A stretch of 64,000 nucleotides of DNA from Nonlabens ulvanivorans (GCF_000755285.1 NZ_BBMK01000001.1:434001-498000); one strand, 5' to 3'. Numbered from the stretch's first letter, positions 9,810 through 18,991 are shown. Notes: a model not told the origin generated them from the sequence alone. Numbers and translations: made by a program.

Positions 9810-10428
9810 TATTTAAACTTTATTGAGAATAAGCATTGCTCCGTTGGGCAAATAATCAGCTGTAGAAGTACATTGAGAATTATTAGGCAATGGGTCGCTT
9901 GTAATTCCCTGTGGTGAACCTTGAGTTATTATAACTTGCAATTCTGTTTTAGATGCGCCAACAACACTCCAATTTTGTTGAGGCACCTCAGGTTTTACAT
10001 AAATCTTTCGAGTATTACCGCATGCATCGTGTAGGTTCAAGCCAAAATATCCATCTAAATGGTATAAAATACCATGAAACTCAGACAAACCAGATTGAGC
10101 TGAGCTCACCACTATATTACCATTAGAATCTTTAATGTCATATTTGATGTTTATAAAATCTTCTTCGATATTACTGTAAGAATTATAAACTCTCGCTTTA
10201 TAAATTCGAAAAACTATTTTTTTTCCATTATAGATACCAGTCCAATTTCCGACAAAAGAATCTAACGTATTATTCAAATCATGTATTTTAGTAACCTCTT
10301 GAGGTAAGTCTAACTCATTGTCCGAATAATAAGCGGCTTGCTCCAGCGAGAGAATATCTTGGGCATTTAATGAAATAGAAATTAAAAGAGTCGCTATTAT
10401 TATTTTAAACTTCATCATGGCATTTATT
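9666..10428. repeat. Tandem duplication unit A (dprA 3' end plus small secreted-protein gene)
   Basis: The unit runs from the dprA codons for LKENEK to just past the start of the small gene. Unit B (10427-11184) repeats this order directly after it. Confidence 0.8.
9813..10418 (-). CDS. DUF6705-like small secreted protein, copy A
   Basis: A 201-residue protein with a signal peptide (MMKFKIIIATLLISISLNAQ) and a C-terminus ending DYLPNGAMLILNKV, like Bacteroidota proteins I remember as DUF6705. Function is unknown. It is the downstream member of a tandem pair. Its first 40 and last 65 or so residues are nearly identical to copy B, while residues about 50-135 differ strongly. The gene ends 3 bases after the convergent dprA stop, so the two 3' ends abut. 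Confidence 0.65.
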   Translation of the reverse strand: MMKFKIIIATLLISISLNAQDILSLEQAAYYSDNELDLPQEVTKIHDLNNTLDSFVGNWTGIYNGKKIVFRIYKARVYNSYSNIEEDFINIKYDIKDSNGNIVVSSAQSGLSEFHGILYHLDGYFGLNLHDACGNTRKIYVKPEVPQQNWSVVGASKTELQVIITQGSPQGITSDPLPNNSQCTSTADYLPNGAMLILNKV

Positions 10429-10567
10429 AAAAGAGAATGAAAAAGTACTATTAGATATAGTTAACATTAACAAACCAGTCCATTTAGTTGCTTCTTTATT
10501 AATGAGTATGGAATTAAAAGGTGTGATTAAACCATTGCCAGAGAAACAGTTTATGATGATGTCATGA
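10427..10567 (+). pseudogene. Duplicated 3' fragment of dprA
   Basis: Read on the plus strand it encodes 46 codons matching the dprA tail (LKENEK, NINKPVH, ASLLMSMELKGV, KPLP) and ends in TGA. It lacks everything upstream. The DNA differs from dprA at many synonymous sites, so it is either an old duplicate or was imported from a relative. It sits exactly between the two copies of the small secreted-protein gene and marks the join of a tandem duplication. Confidence 0.85.
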
Positions 10568-10568
10568 T

Positions 10569-11174
10569 TTATACTTTATTAAGAATAAGCATTGCTCCGT
10601 TGGGCAAATAATCAGCTGTAGAAGTACATTGAGAATTATTAGGCAATGGGTCGCTTGTAATTCCCTGTGGTGAACCTTGAGTTATTATAACTTGTAATTC
10701 TGTTTTAGATGCGCCAACAACACTCCAATTTTGTTGAGGCACCTCAGGTTTTACATAAATCTTTCGAGTATTTTCACAAGCATCGTATAAATTTAATTCA
10801 AAAAAGCCATCAGAGCTATATGATATTCCAGGAATTGCAGATAATCCATTCTGATTTGAACTTACAACTATATTACCGTTTAAGTCAGTAATAGTATAAA
10901 GTATTTTTATTGTGTCTTCTTCTATTTGATCGTAAGAGTTTAAAAAACGCTCTTCATAAATTGTAAACCTAATTAAGTACCCATTATAACTTCCTGACCA
11001 AACTCCTATAAATGAATCTAACGTATTGTTTAAGTCATAAATTTTAGTAGTATTTTCCGGAATATCTAACTCATTATCAAAGTAATATGCGGCTTGCTCC
11101 AGCGAGAGAATATCTTGGGCATTTAATGAAATAGAAATTAAAAGAGTCGCTATTATTATTTTAAACTTCATCAT
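10569..11174 (-). CDS. DUF6705-like small secreted protein, copy B
   Basis: Paralogue of the gene at 9813-10418, about 201 residues from the ATG-ATG at 11169-11174. It has the same signal peptide and the same C-terminal 65 or so residues but a divergent middle (for example GVWSGSYNGYLIRFTIYEER against GNWTGIYNGKKIVFRIYKAR). The start overlaps the end of the upstream lipoprotein gene by 14 bases, so it is probably translationally coupled. Function is unknown; the pairing suggests these proteins work with the lipoprotein. Confidence 0.65.
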   Translation of the reverse strand: MMKFKIIIATLLISISLNAQDILSLEQAAYYFDNELDIPENTTKIYDLNNTLDSFIGVWSGSYNGYLIRFTIYEERFLNSYDQIEEDTIKILYTITDLNGNIVVSSNQNGLSAIPGISYSSDGFFELNLYDACENTRKIYVKPEVPQQNWSVVGASKTELQVIITQGSPQGITSDPLPNNSQCTSTADYLPNGAMLILNKV

Positions 11175-12708
11175 GACATTTATTTTTATCTTTCTTACCA
11201 TTTTCATCTAACTCTATTCTAAAGACATCACCATTATCTTTAAAATAATAAAGGCTTACGTCGTTTATTTGAAATTCATCTCTAATGAATCGTAAAAATC
11301 CAGCCTCTCTGTTTTTATTTATTGCTTTTGTATACCTTTCTTTCAAATCTGGGTCCCTAAAATTAAAATTTGCAGGAATAGATAATAATTGACTAATAGG
11401 GCCTTCAAATTTTATCATATAATTACCTCTATTACTGACCATAACATTAAACACCTCTCGAGCTGCATTAGCATTTTGAGCGGCTGTTGCATTACCACTT
11501 TGTGAATTAGCAACCGCATCCAATAACCAATCTAAATCTTTGGGTGAAAACATTTTGATAGTCTTGGTTTCTTTTATTACTGTCTGTCCAGTGATAGGAT
11601 GTGTTACATTTTCATCATAATTATTAAAATGTACATGCATACTTCCTGCTGTATTTGGTAATATCCCCATACTCAAGGTAGAACCACCACTCGACGTACT
11701 ATTCTTAAATTGATATTGATAATTATTATTTATTCCTTTGTTAACTAAGAATCCAGTTTCAGTGCGAAGAGACCTAAATCCTTCTAGTGAATCTATTTTG
11801 GATTTGAATTTAGCATTATTTATTAATGCTGCTACATCATTACAATTTGGATCATCTATAATTTCCAACCCATCATTAGGAGTAACACCTACGGTAATAT
11901 CCGGTTCTTCATCAATATTATTATCGTCATCATCATCTGAATTATCATCGGGTGGTGGAGGCACATCTCCTACAGGACCACCGCCGCCATTTCCAGGATT
12001 GCCTGGATCGATAGTTTCACAAGGCTGTTGCTCTACATATTGCGTTGTAAAATAGCCCTCATAATATAATCTTGATGCAGATCCTTTTCCTCCGTAATAT
12101 TTACAACCATCAGCACCACCATTTCCAGGACCATCATCTACATTATGTTCACCAGACTGACATCTGTTATCCACATAACCACCAGGAATCCATACAGATT
12201 GATAACTACCGCCACCACATTTTAAATTCACTTGATTTAAAATGTCTGTTCCATAAACAGGTTCTATAAGTACATTAGTAGTATCTATTACAGAATTCAC
12301 ATATGGATAGGTAACCATATATTGATGTTGAATACTGTCTTTTAATATGACTAACATATAATTCTTTAGCTCATTAGATCTAGTTGTGCTGTCTTGGGTT
12401 ACTTTAAAAATATAATTTTTAAAATCGACTCCTTCTAATACTTGAATATGTGTAGTATCTAAAATCGTTCCATTTGAGCTATTACTTGATTTAGCAATGC
12501 TTAAGGCTCTGTCTGATATAAAGTTAAACAAATCATGATTTTCTCGTTTTATTTGAGAAAGACTTGTTCGAGAGCCAGTCATCTTTTGCTTAAAGGTAGT
12601 GTTATCTATAGTAGATAAATCATCATCCTTCTCACAAGAAGTGACCGCAATTAAAGTAAACAAGAGTAAAACAATAATGGTAAAAATTGAAGAATTCTTC
12701 CTGAACAT
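11161..12708 (-). CDS. Lipoprotein with acidic/Gly-Pro linker and JAMM-like C-terminal motif
   Basis: A 515-residue lipoprotein of unknown function. The N-terminus is hydrophobic with lipobox VTSC near residue 25. A Gly/Pro/Asp-rich linker (about 225-275, including PPPPDDNSDDDDDN) separates an N-terminal region with several Cys from a C-terminal domain. That domain has GSMHVHFNNYDEN and, about 25 residues later, MFSPKDLDWLL. The HxH and SxxD spacing recalls JAMM/MPN metallopeptidase motifs of Bacteroidota surface proteins, with a longer insert than usual. The assignment is tentative: no glutamate ligand was confirmed. The gene overlaps copy B of the small secreted-protein pair. Confidence 0.55.
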   Translation of the reverse strand: MFRKNSSIFTIIVLLLFTLIAVTSCEKDDDLSTIDNTTFKQKMTGSRTSLSQIKRENHDLFNFISDRALSIAKSSNSSNGTILDTTHIQVLEGVDFKNYIFKVTQDSTTRSNELKNYMLVILKDSIQHQYMVTYPYVNSVIDTTNVLIEPVYGTDILNQVNLKCGGGSYQSVWIPGGYVDNRCQSGEHNVDDGPGNGGADGCKYYGGKGSASRLYYEGYFTTQYVEQQPCETIDPGNPGNGGGGPVGDVPPPPDDNSDDDDDNNIDEEPDITVGVTPNDGLEIIDDPNCNDVAALINNAKFKSKIDSLEGFRSLRTETGFLVNKGINNNYQYQFKNSTSSGGSTLSMGILPNTAGSMHVHFNNYDENVTHPITGQTVIKETKTIKMFSPKDLDWLLDAVANSQSGNATAAQNANAAREVFNVMVSNRGNYMIKFEGPISQLLSIPANFNFRDPDLKERYTKAINKNREAGFLRFIRDEFQINDVSLYYFKDNGDVFRIELDENGKKDKNKCHDEV

Positions 12709-13000
12709 ACATAATAAATTTAATCATTAAATAGTAATCAAGAATTTGATACCATTTAACTGTTCTACTATATATTAATCATGGGGGAACTCAAATCTAG
12801 TTCAAATTATGTAAGAAAAAAAAACTAGTTATCATTATTTTAACTTTTGTGCCATATAACAAATGCTCCTTACCTGTCTAAATTAGTCGAATTACAAAAA
12901 CAATATCGCCAAATGTTATCGCTTTGTAAAGAGAAATTCTTGAAAAGTAAATTGCCTCACTTTGCCTATAATGACAGTATTTAATCAGTTGGTTTGTTTA
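12709..13000. other. Gene-free stretch between trpS and the lipoprotein gene
   Basis: 292 bases of AT-rich sequence with a G5 run at 12783-12787. I see no ORF, RNA or clear hairpin. Confidence 0.5.
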
Positions 13001-13975
13001 TTAATATCCCAACTTCTCCCTAACACGTTTCAACGTAGCATTTGCGATTAAGGTAGCTTTTGCAGCACCTGCTTCTAAAGCAGCATCAATCTCGTGCTTA
13101 TTCTCCATAAAGTGGTTGTAACGGTCTCTAATAGGTCCAAATTTTTCTAAAATAGCTTCAAATAGAGCTTGCTTTGCATGACCATAACCATAATTGCCTG
13201 CCGCATAGTTTGCTCTCATTGCTGCAACTTTATCTTCTGTAGCGATTATTTTATACAGTGCAAATACATTACATGTCTCAGTATCCTTAGGTTCTTCAAG
13301 TGGCGTACTGTCTGTTTCTATAGACATGACTTGTTTGCGCAACTTCTTATCTGCTAGGAAAATATTGATGTAGTTCCCTTTGGACTTACTCATTTTATCA
13401 CCATCTGTACCAGGTACGAGCATCGTGCTTTCTTGAATTTTACCTTCAGGTTCTATGAGAGTTTCTCCCATTGCGTTATTGAATTTACCTGCTACTTCTC
13501 TAGTAATCTCAATATGTTGCAATTGGTCTTTCCCTACAGGTACTACCTGTGCATCATATAATAAAATGTCTGCCGCCATAAGCATAGGATAGGTAAATAA
13601 TCCAGCGTTTACATCCTGTAAGCGGTCTGCTTTATCTTTAAAACTATGTGCTAGTGTTAATCGTTGATAAGGAAAGAAACAGTTTAAATACCAGTTCAAC
13701 TCAGTCACCTGCGGTACATCACTTTGTCTATAAAAAGTAGTCTCATTTATGTCTAGACCACAAGCTAACCATGCCGCAGCTGTAGAATAAGTGTTTTCTC
13801 TTAAAGTCTCGCCGTCTTTTATTTGTGTAAGTGAATGCAAGTCTGCTATAAAAAGAAAAGCATCATTTTCTTTTTGTGCAGACATTTCTATAGCTGGTAA
13901 AATGGCTCCTAATAAATTTCCTAAATGTGGAGTTCCTGTAGATTGTACACCGGTAAGTATTCTAGACATGGTCAT
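13001..13975 (-). CDS. trpS: Tryptophanyl-tRNA synthetase
   Basis: Class I aminoacyl-tRNA synthetase charging tRNA-Trp. It has the HIGH-type motif TGTPHLGNLLGA near residue 10 and the KMSKS loop GDKMSKSKGN near residue 195. I chose the start at 13975 (MTMSRILTGV, about 324 residues) because a promoter element sits 12 bases upstream; the ATG at 13969 is also possible. An upstream in-frame ATG lies beyond that promoter and is unlikely. It is transcribed alone. Confidence 0.95.
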   Translation of the reverse strand: MTMSRILTGVQSTGTPHLGNLLGAILPAIEMSAQKENDAFLFIADLHSLTQIKDGETLRENTYSTAAAWLACGLDINETTFYRQSDVPQVTELNWYLNCFFPYQRLTLAHSFKDKADRLQDVNAGLFTYPMLMAADILLYDAQVVPVGKDQLQHIEITREVAGKFNNAMGETLIEPEGKIQESTMLVPGTDGDKMSKSKGNYINIFLADKKLRKQVMSIETDSTPLEEPKDTETCNVFALYKIIATEDKVAAMRANYAAGNYGYGHAKQALFEAILEKFGPIRDRYNHFMENKHEIDAALEAGAAKATLIANATLKRVREKLGY

Positions 13976-13987
13976 TGTATTGAGTTG

Positions 13988-13995
13988 CAAAGGTA
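13988..13995 (-). promoter_or_regulatory. -7 promoter element of trpS
   Basis: Reverse strand reads TACCTTTG, 12 bases before the chosen ATG. Confidence 0.6.
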
Positions 13996-14239
13996 AATTA
14001 CTCTCACTATTATGCACAAAGTATTAAGTACAAACTATTGTTTAAATAGAGCCTTTTCAAGCATTAATAAAAGAAGTGATTTAAAGTTCAAGACAGTATC
14101 CGGATAAGCCTAATAGACTGTTTTATGATTTAGACACCATAAATGGAACCTGTTAAGAGATATTATCTCTAATTTGAAAGGCTCTTTATAACACTCTAGA
14201 TTAAACGGTAGGAATCGATTGTTACCTCATAATTTCTTC

Positions 14240-14247
14240 TATTTTTG
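14240..14247 (+). promoter_or_regulatory. -7 promoter element at the acyltransferase start
   Basis: TATTTTTG ends 5 bases before the TTG start at 14253, which implies little or no leader. Confidence 0.5.
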
Positions 14248-14252
14248 GTGGC

Positions 14253-14996
14253 TTGAAATGGTTGCGCTACATATTGATGCCTTTATACCGTGTATGGTTC
14301 TATATACTGATGGGAGTTCCTATCATTATACTATTTCCTATACTGGTTGTTTTTACTATTTCAGAAAAAACCTATCATATCTTTTTTGCTATCGCTCGAT
14401 TTTGGGCAGCTATAATTATTTATGGTATGGGTTTCTGGCCCATTATTAAACGTGAAGAGCCTATGCAAAAAGGGCAAAGTTATATGCTGGTAGCAAATCA
14501 CACCAGCATGACCGATATTATGATCATGTTATTGGTTTCTAAAAACCCATTTGTTTTTGTAGGTAAAGCTGAACTGGCCAAGATTCCTATTTTCGGTTTC
14601 TTTTATAAGCGCACCTGTATCCTAGTAGATCGCAATAACCCTAGAAGTCGTAAAGCCGTTTTTGATAGAGCACGCGCTAGACTTTCTACTGGTGTCGGTA
14701 TTTGTATTTTTCCAGAAGGTGGCGTACCTGATGATATGAGTATTACATTAGACTCGTTTAAAGACGGCGCTTTCAGACTTGCTATCGAGCATGAGATTCC
14801 AGTATTACCAGTCACTTTATTTGATAATAAGCAGCGTTTTCCTTTCCATTTCTTCTATGGCGGACCGGGAAAAATGCGTGCTCTTACTCATAAAGCTATT
14901 GATACCGCTGGTATGAACTTAAAGGAAGATAAAATACGCTTTCGCGAAAGCGTGAGAACGATCATCTTATCATCTCTAGAAAATGATCTTAAATAG
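14253..14996 (+). CDS. 1-acyl-glycerol-3-phosphate acyltransferase family protein (PlsC type)
   Basis: A membrane enzyme of 247 residues that acylates lysophosphatidate in phospholipid synthesis. It has an N-terminal hydrophobic region (about 5-60), the catalytic motif NHTSMTD near residue 82 and FPEGG near residue 155. The start is a TTG (MKWLRYILMPLYRVWF) that matches how family members begin, placed 5 bases after a promoter element. The C-terminal end contains a palindrome copy (14937-14952) encoding IRFRESV. It stands alone between trpS and the barrel-protein gene. Confidence 0.88.
   Translation: MKWLRYILMPLYRVWFYILMGVPIIILFPILVVFTISEKTYHIFFAIARFWAAIIIYGMGFWPIIKREEPMQKGQSYMLVANHTSMTDIMIMLLVSKNPFVFVGKAELAKIPIFGFFYKRTCILVDRNNPRSRKAVFDRARARLSTGVGICIFPEGGVPDDMSITLDSFKDGAFRLAIEHEIPVLPVTLFDNKQRFPFHFFYGGPGKMRALTHKAIDTAGMNLKEDKIRFRESVRTIILSSLENDLK
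14937..14952. repeat. Palindrome copy 4, inside the plsC-type gene
   Basis: Perfect CGCTTTCGCGAAAGCG encoding RFRES. Confidence 0.95.
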
Positions 14997-15123
14997 AAAA
15001 CCGCTCCATGGCACTGGAACGGTTCTCATCATCATTGCAAAATAATTGAGTTTAACTTAACCAACCTCAATATTCTTCTTTTTCAACTTAACTATTTGCG
15101 ACCTGCAATGAGCGGTCTATATT

Positions 15124-16746
15124 TTAAAATCTGTAAGTGATACCACTATAGATACCTACATTAAATGGTTTAAAATCTGCTGTGTTTTCTTTTAATGCAT
15201 TGAGCTGATATTTAAACATAGGCTCAACAGTGATACCTAGCTGATCTGTAAATAGGTAATCTATACCTAACCCAAAGTTTGCACTGTGATTAAAGGAGTT
15301 AAAATTATCATCTTCACCTAGTTCTAATTTTGAAGTATTATTAGTAACGGCGATACTATTATCTGTAAGGAATAAAGCACTTAATCCACCCATGACGTTA
15401 ACGCTCAACTTGCGGTCTAACAACTTATACTTTAATTCTAGTGGTACCTCTAGATAGCCTAATCGTTGAGATATTTCTCCTTGAAAACCTGTAAAGGTAT
15501 TGTCTGATAAAAATTCTTGAGAAAAAGAACTACCTAAATCTGCTGTTGAGACAGCACCTGGATTAGACACTGCATTTCTATCATAAGAGTTTACAGACAG
15601 TAATTGCACATCACCTGGTTGCACGGTAACACCATAGACAATATCGTTAGTCGTGTAGCTTAAATTAACTTTATGCACACCTGTGCGCACTGATAAACGT
15701 GGTGATAGATTGTAGCCTACACTCACACCATAACTGAGGTTTAATCCTGCTGCTTTATTATTATCTGCAAATTCTTGATCAATGGATGATCCACCCAACG
15801 TACTAGAATAAATAGGTGCGATAACACTAGAAGCATTCCACTTCTTAAACGGAATTGCGTCTGCTTCTTCCTCATTTTCTTCTTCTTCTTGCTGGGCGAC
15901 AGCATCTTCTAGAGACTTACCAGTTAAGGTAGAGTCTTGAGGTATTGTAGTCGCTGCTATATCAATATCTGATGGCAACGCTGTCTTAACCTGACCATCT
16001 TTATTCTCAGGTTGTGAATCGTTACTTGCGGGATTCTGACTAGGTGTGTTTGAATTAGTAGCATTGATTGCTATAAAAGGTCGTGTAGTAGATTGATTAA
16101 TTGCAAATCTAGTTTCATCAGTATTTTTAATTGCTTTATTCCTAACACGGTTTATGTTATCACTGAATGGTTGATTACCGGATGTGGTTGTGTATGATGT
16201 CTTTTGATTAACTGAGCTGCTATTATTAATAGTAGCTTTATGGGATGCATCTTTACCTATGCTTGTTTTATTAATATTATTTGAAGCAGTTGTGCCCGAA
16301 TGAGCAACATTAGTTTTATCAGCTTCATTAAGTAATTTATCATCACTAGTTACTAAATCAGTATTTGATACTTTGTTTGAACTTGGATTATCTAAAACAA
16401 GATTATCACCTGTATTGTTTGTAACAGGTAGATCCTTTTTATCAGCTCCTTCGATTAACATTTCATTATCGGAAGAGCTACTATCCGCATCGCTAGTTTT
16501 TGTAACAATTTGCTGGTCTACCTCTGTATTGTTTTTGAAGCTGGAATAACCTGTGTATGCTAGTGTAGTTAATAGAGCTATTCCTGCAGCAATCCCTATC
16601 CATTTAATCCATAGAGGAAATACCGCGACTGGTTTTTTACCATCGAGTTGTTTCTCAATATTATCCCAAGCAGCCATAGGTGGCGCTGCTTCAAAATCTT
16701 TGAAGCGTTCTTGAAATAATCGGTCTATGTTTTTTTTATCACTCAT
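15124..16746 (-). CDS. Sigma-factor-linked membrane protein with C-terminal outer-membrane barrel
   Basis: A 540-residue protein starting 6 bases after the sigma factor stop. It has a short cytoplasmic N-terminus (about 1-44, with the RFKDFEAAPPMAAWDNIE pattern common after Bacteroidota ECF sigma factors), one membrane helix (about 45-66), a long Asn/Ser/Thr/Asp-rich region (67-290), an acidic Glu stretch, and a C-terminal domain (about 300-540) with alternating hydrophobic strands like PorT/OmpX-type barrels, ending in TYRF. There is no signal peptide before the helix. I infer an anti-sigma-like sensor spanning both membranes. Its target is the adjacent sigma factor by position only. Confidence 0.72.
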   Translation of the reverse strand: MSDKKNIDRLFQERFKDFEAAPPMAAWDNIEKQLDGKKPVAVFPLWIKWIGIAAGIALLTTLAYTGYSSFKNNTEVDQQIVTKTSDADSSSSDNEMLIEGADKKDLPVTNNTGDNLVLDNPSSNKVSNTDLVTSDDKLLNEADKTNVAHSGTTASNNINKTSIGKDASHKATINNSSSVNQKTSYTTTSGNQPFSDNINRVRNKAIKNTDETRFAINQSTTRPFIAINATNSNTPSQNPASNDSQPENKDGQVKTALPSDIDIAATTIPQDSTLTGKSLEDAVAQQEEEENEEEADAIPFKKWNASSVIAPIYSSTLGGSSIDQEFADNNKAAGLNLSYGVSVGYNLSPRLSVRTGVHKVNLSYTTNDIVYGVTVQPGDVQLLSVNSYDRNAVSNPGAVSTADLGSSFSQEFLSDNTFTGFQGEISQRLGYLEVPLELKYKLLDRKLSVNVMGGLSALFLTDNSIAVTNNTSKLELGEDDNFNSFNHSANFGLGIDYLFTDQLGITVEPMFKYQLNALKENTADFKPFNVGIYSGITYRF

Positions 16747-16751
16747 TCTAT

Positions 16752-17296
16752 TCAGCTAGCGTTGCAATTATTATTAAAACGCCACGTATTAATCATTTCT
16801 TTTAAATGCTGTCTAGCTCTTGCGAGGTTAGACTTTGATGTTCCTTCTGTTATTTCCATCATGCTGGCTATTTCTTTATGGGAATAACCATCAAGCACGT
16901 ACATTGAAAAGACCATTCTATATCTATCTGGTAATTGTTGTACCATGTTTAATAGACTATTAAGATCTATATCTTCTATTTCTTCAACCTCATCTTGTAC
17001 ATCTTTAATCTGATCTTCATTAACTAGATTAAAAACTTTTTTTTACGATACCGTTGCAATGCGGTATTTACTGCAATCCTTCTACACCATCCTTCAAAAG
17101 ACCCATCATCTTTAAATTGATCTATCTTATTAAAAATGACAATAAAAGTGTCTTGTAATACATCTTGTGCTTCTTCATAATTAGGTGCATACTTCAAACA
17201 GCTCGCAAAAAGGTTTCCAGAAAATCTATCATAGATTTCTTTCTGTGCCTTGCGATTGTTCTTCCTGCACTCATTTATAAGTTCTTTTAGAACCAC
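16752..17296 (-). CDS. ECF-type RNA polymerase sigma factor, one frameshift
   Basis: Sigma-70 family regulator of about 181 residues. Region 2 has YEEAQDVLQDTFIVIFNKID and GSFEGWCRRIAVNTALQRYRKK; region 4 has LPDRYRMVFSMYVLDGYSHKEIA with a helix-turn-helix. The frame breaks in the A8 run (17037-17044 on the plus strand as T); nine A restore RKKKVFNLVNEDQI. The gene is immediately followed by the membrane/barrel protein at 15124-16746, the usual sigma and anti-sigma arrangement. Regulated genes are unknown. Confidence 0.88.
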
Positions 17297-17310
17297 ATGA
17301 TAGTATTAAA

Positions 17311-17736
17311 TTATTCCAATACAAAAACTGTATATTCTAAATAAGTTTCTTCATTATTAGGTCCTAGACCATTGAAAAATCTAAAAACATAGCTACCATT
17401 ACTAGCGGCTGTAAATCTTAAAGTTTGCTCTTCAACAATTACAGAATCACCGGTAGTACAGTTACCAGAGTCTAATTGAGCCAATACGGTTGAGATATTG
17501 CGCACATTAAGATCTGCTGTTACACTAAAACCATCAAACACATGACAGTCAGTTGGTTTAGTATAAAAAACCGGTATATCATAGGTCTCCCCAAAATCAA
17601 ATGTTGAAGGCATTTGTACGCTATCAACTGCTACTACGCTATAAGAAACCTTAAGACCGTCATCTGAAATCTCGCAACTACTTAAAGTAAGTAGACTCAA
17701 AATGGTGATTATTATAAAAAAATATTTCATACTCAT
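17311..17736 (-). CDS. Small lipoprotein of unknown function
   Basis: About 141 residues. The start MSMKYFF at 17736 puts the lipobox LSSC near residue 22; a longer start upstream is possible. The mature part is beta-rich with Cys pairs (DCHVFDGF, GNCTTGD) and ends YTVFVLE. I do not recognise the family. It lies 14 bases upstream of the sigma factor gene in the same direction, so it may be the first gene of that operon. Confidence 0.6.
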   Translation of the reverse strand: MSMKYFFIIITILSLLTLSSCEISDDGLKVSYSVVAVDSVQMPSTFDFGETYDIPVFYTKPTDCHVFDGFSVTADLNVRNISTVLAQLDSGNCTTGDSVIVEEQTLRFTAASNGSYVFRFFNGLGPNNEETYLEYTVFVLE

Positions 17737-17792
17737 CTTCTTTGTTCTATTGCATAGATGCATTAACTATTAAAAGGTTGCGTTAAGGACAT

Positions 17793-17836
17793 AAAAAATC
17801 GCTTACTATTCCCTTTACAGGTCAAAAGTAAGCGAT
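17793..17836 (-). terminator. Intrinsic terminator of recA
   Basis: Stem ATCGCTTAC/GTAAGCGAT (17798-17806 with 17828-17836), 21-base loop, followed on the minus strand by six T. Confidence 0.75.
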
Positions 17837-17858
17837 AGATTATAATAGTAATAAATTT

Positions 17859-18881
17859 CTAACTGTTAACCAGCCTTATAGCTTCCATTATTTTTGCCTG
17901 TAATTCATCTGCTAGATCTGGATTATCTTTAAGGATGTTTTTTACAGCATCTCTTCCTTGTCCTAACTTAGTGTCTTCATAAGAGAACCACGATCCTGCT
18001 TTATTGATGATTTCATACTCAACACCTAGATCAATAATTTCACCTAGTATAGAAACACCTTCACCATACATGATATCAAACTCTGCAGTACGGAATGGTG
18101 GTGCTACTTTATTCTTCACCACTTTCACACGTGTTTTATTACCTAAAACATTACCTGAAGTATCCTTAATTTGAGTAGATCTTCTAATGTCCAATCTAAC
18201 TGAAGCATAAAACTTTAGGGCATTACCACCAGTAGTCGTTTCTGGATTACCGAACATGACACCAATTTTTTCTCTTAACTGGTTAATGAACATTACGGTA
18301 CAATTAGTTTTGGAAATGGTTCCTGTCATTTTACGTAATGCTTGTGACATTAAACGTGCATGAAGTCCCATTTTACTATCACCCATTTCACCTTCTATCT
18401 CACTTTTTGGAGTAAGAGCGGCAACAGAATCAATTACAATAATATCTATTGCTCCAGATCTTATTAGGTTTTCAGCAATTTCTAATGCTTGCTCACCATG
18501 GTCTGGTTGCGAAATAATTAAATTATCAATATCAACACCTAACTTCTCTGCATAGAATCGATCAAAAGCATGCTCTGCATCAATAAAAGCTGCAATACCA
18601 CCTGCTTTCTGTGCCTCGGCAATAGCATGTAATGTAAGTGTTGTTTTACCAGAAGATTCTGGCCCATAAATTTCTACTACTCTACCTCTAGGGTAACCGC
18701 CTACTCCTAGCGCAGCGTTTAATGCAAGTGATCCTGTAGGTATGCTTTCTACCTCAACAACTTGCTTATCGCCCATTTTCATAACGGCACCTTTACCGTA
18801 TGCTTTATCTAATTTATCTAGTGTAAGCTTTAATGCTTTTAATTTTGCTTCCTTCTCTTTATCTTCTTTCTTATCTGCCAT
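17859..18881 (-). CDS. recA: Recombinase RecA
   Basis: RecA (340 residues) forms the DNA strand-exchange filament and stimulates SOS repressor cleavage. It has Walker [10 protein letters not shown] near residue 70, Walker [11 protein letters not shown] near 145, and the [12 protein letters not shown] and [17 protein letters not shown] motifs. The start at 18881 ([13 protein letters not shown]) gives the usual length; an upstream in-frame ATG would add an atypical leader. Transcription ends at the hairpin at 17793-17836. Confidence 0.97.
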   Translation of the reverse strand: MADKKEDKEKEAKLKALKLTLDKLDKAYGKGAVMKMGDKQVVEVESIPTGSLALNAALGVGGYPRGRVVEIYGPESSGKTTLTLHAIAEAQKAGGIAAFIDAEHAFDRFYAEKLGVDIDNLIISQPDHGEQALEIAENLIRSGAIDIIVIDSVAALTPKSEIEGEMGDSKMGLHARLMSQALRKMTGTISKTNCTVMFINQLREKIGVMFGNPETTTGGNALKFYASVRLDIRRSTQIKDTSGNVLGNKTRVKVVKNKVAPPFRTAEFDIMYGEGVSILGEIIDLGVEYEIINKAGSWFSYEDTKLGQGRDAVKNILKDNPDLADELQAKIMEAIRLVNS

Positions 18882-18967
18882 TTTAATTCTATTTGCTGTA
18901 AAAATACAACCCATTATTTATTAGAACAATGAAAGTTGATTTGGGTTATTAACTTTATGATAATTCT

Positions 18968-18982
18968 GCTTTCGCGAAAGCG
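18968..18982. repeat. Palindrome copy 5, intergenic
   Basis: GCTTTCGCGAAAGCG with intact 14-bp core, between the recA start and the terminator of the adhesin gene. Confidence 0.9.
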
Positions 18983-18991
18983 TGAAAAATA

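Larger units (their letters stand above)
10427..11184. repeat. Tandem duplication unit B
   Basis: Second copy of the dprA-tail plus small-gene unit. Both units end in the same catttatt sequence, after which A joins the dprA fragment and B joins the lipoprotein gene. Confidence 0.8.

Noticed and set aside
10709..10891. Plus-strand ORF in the duplicated small gene
   Set aside because: It is antisense to the secreted-protein gene and present only because the copies share that DNA.
15000..15024. Hairpin after the plsC-type gene as a terminator
   Set aside because: The stem has an internal mismatch and is followed by ctcatcatc rather than a T-run.
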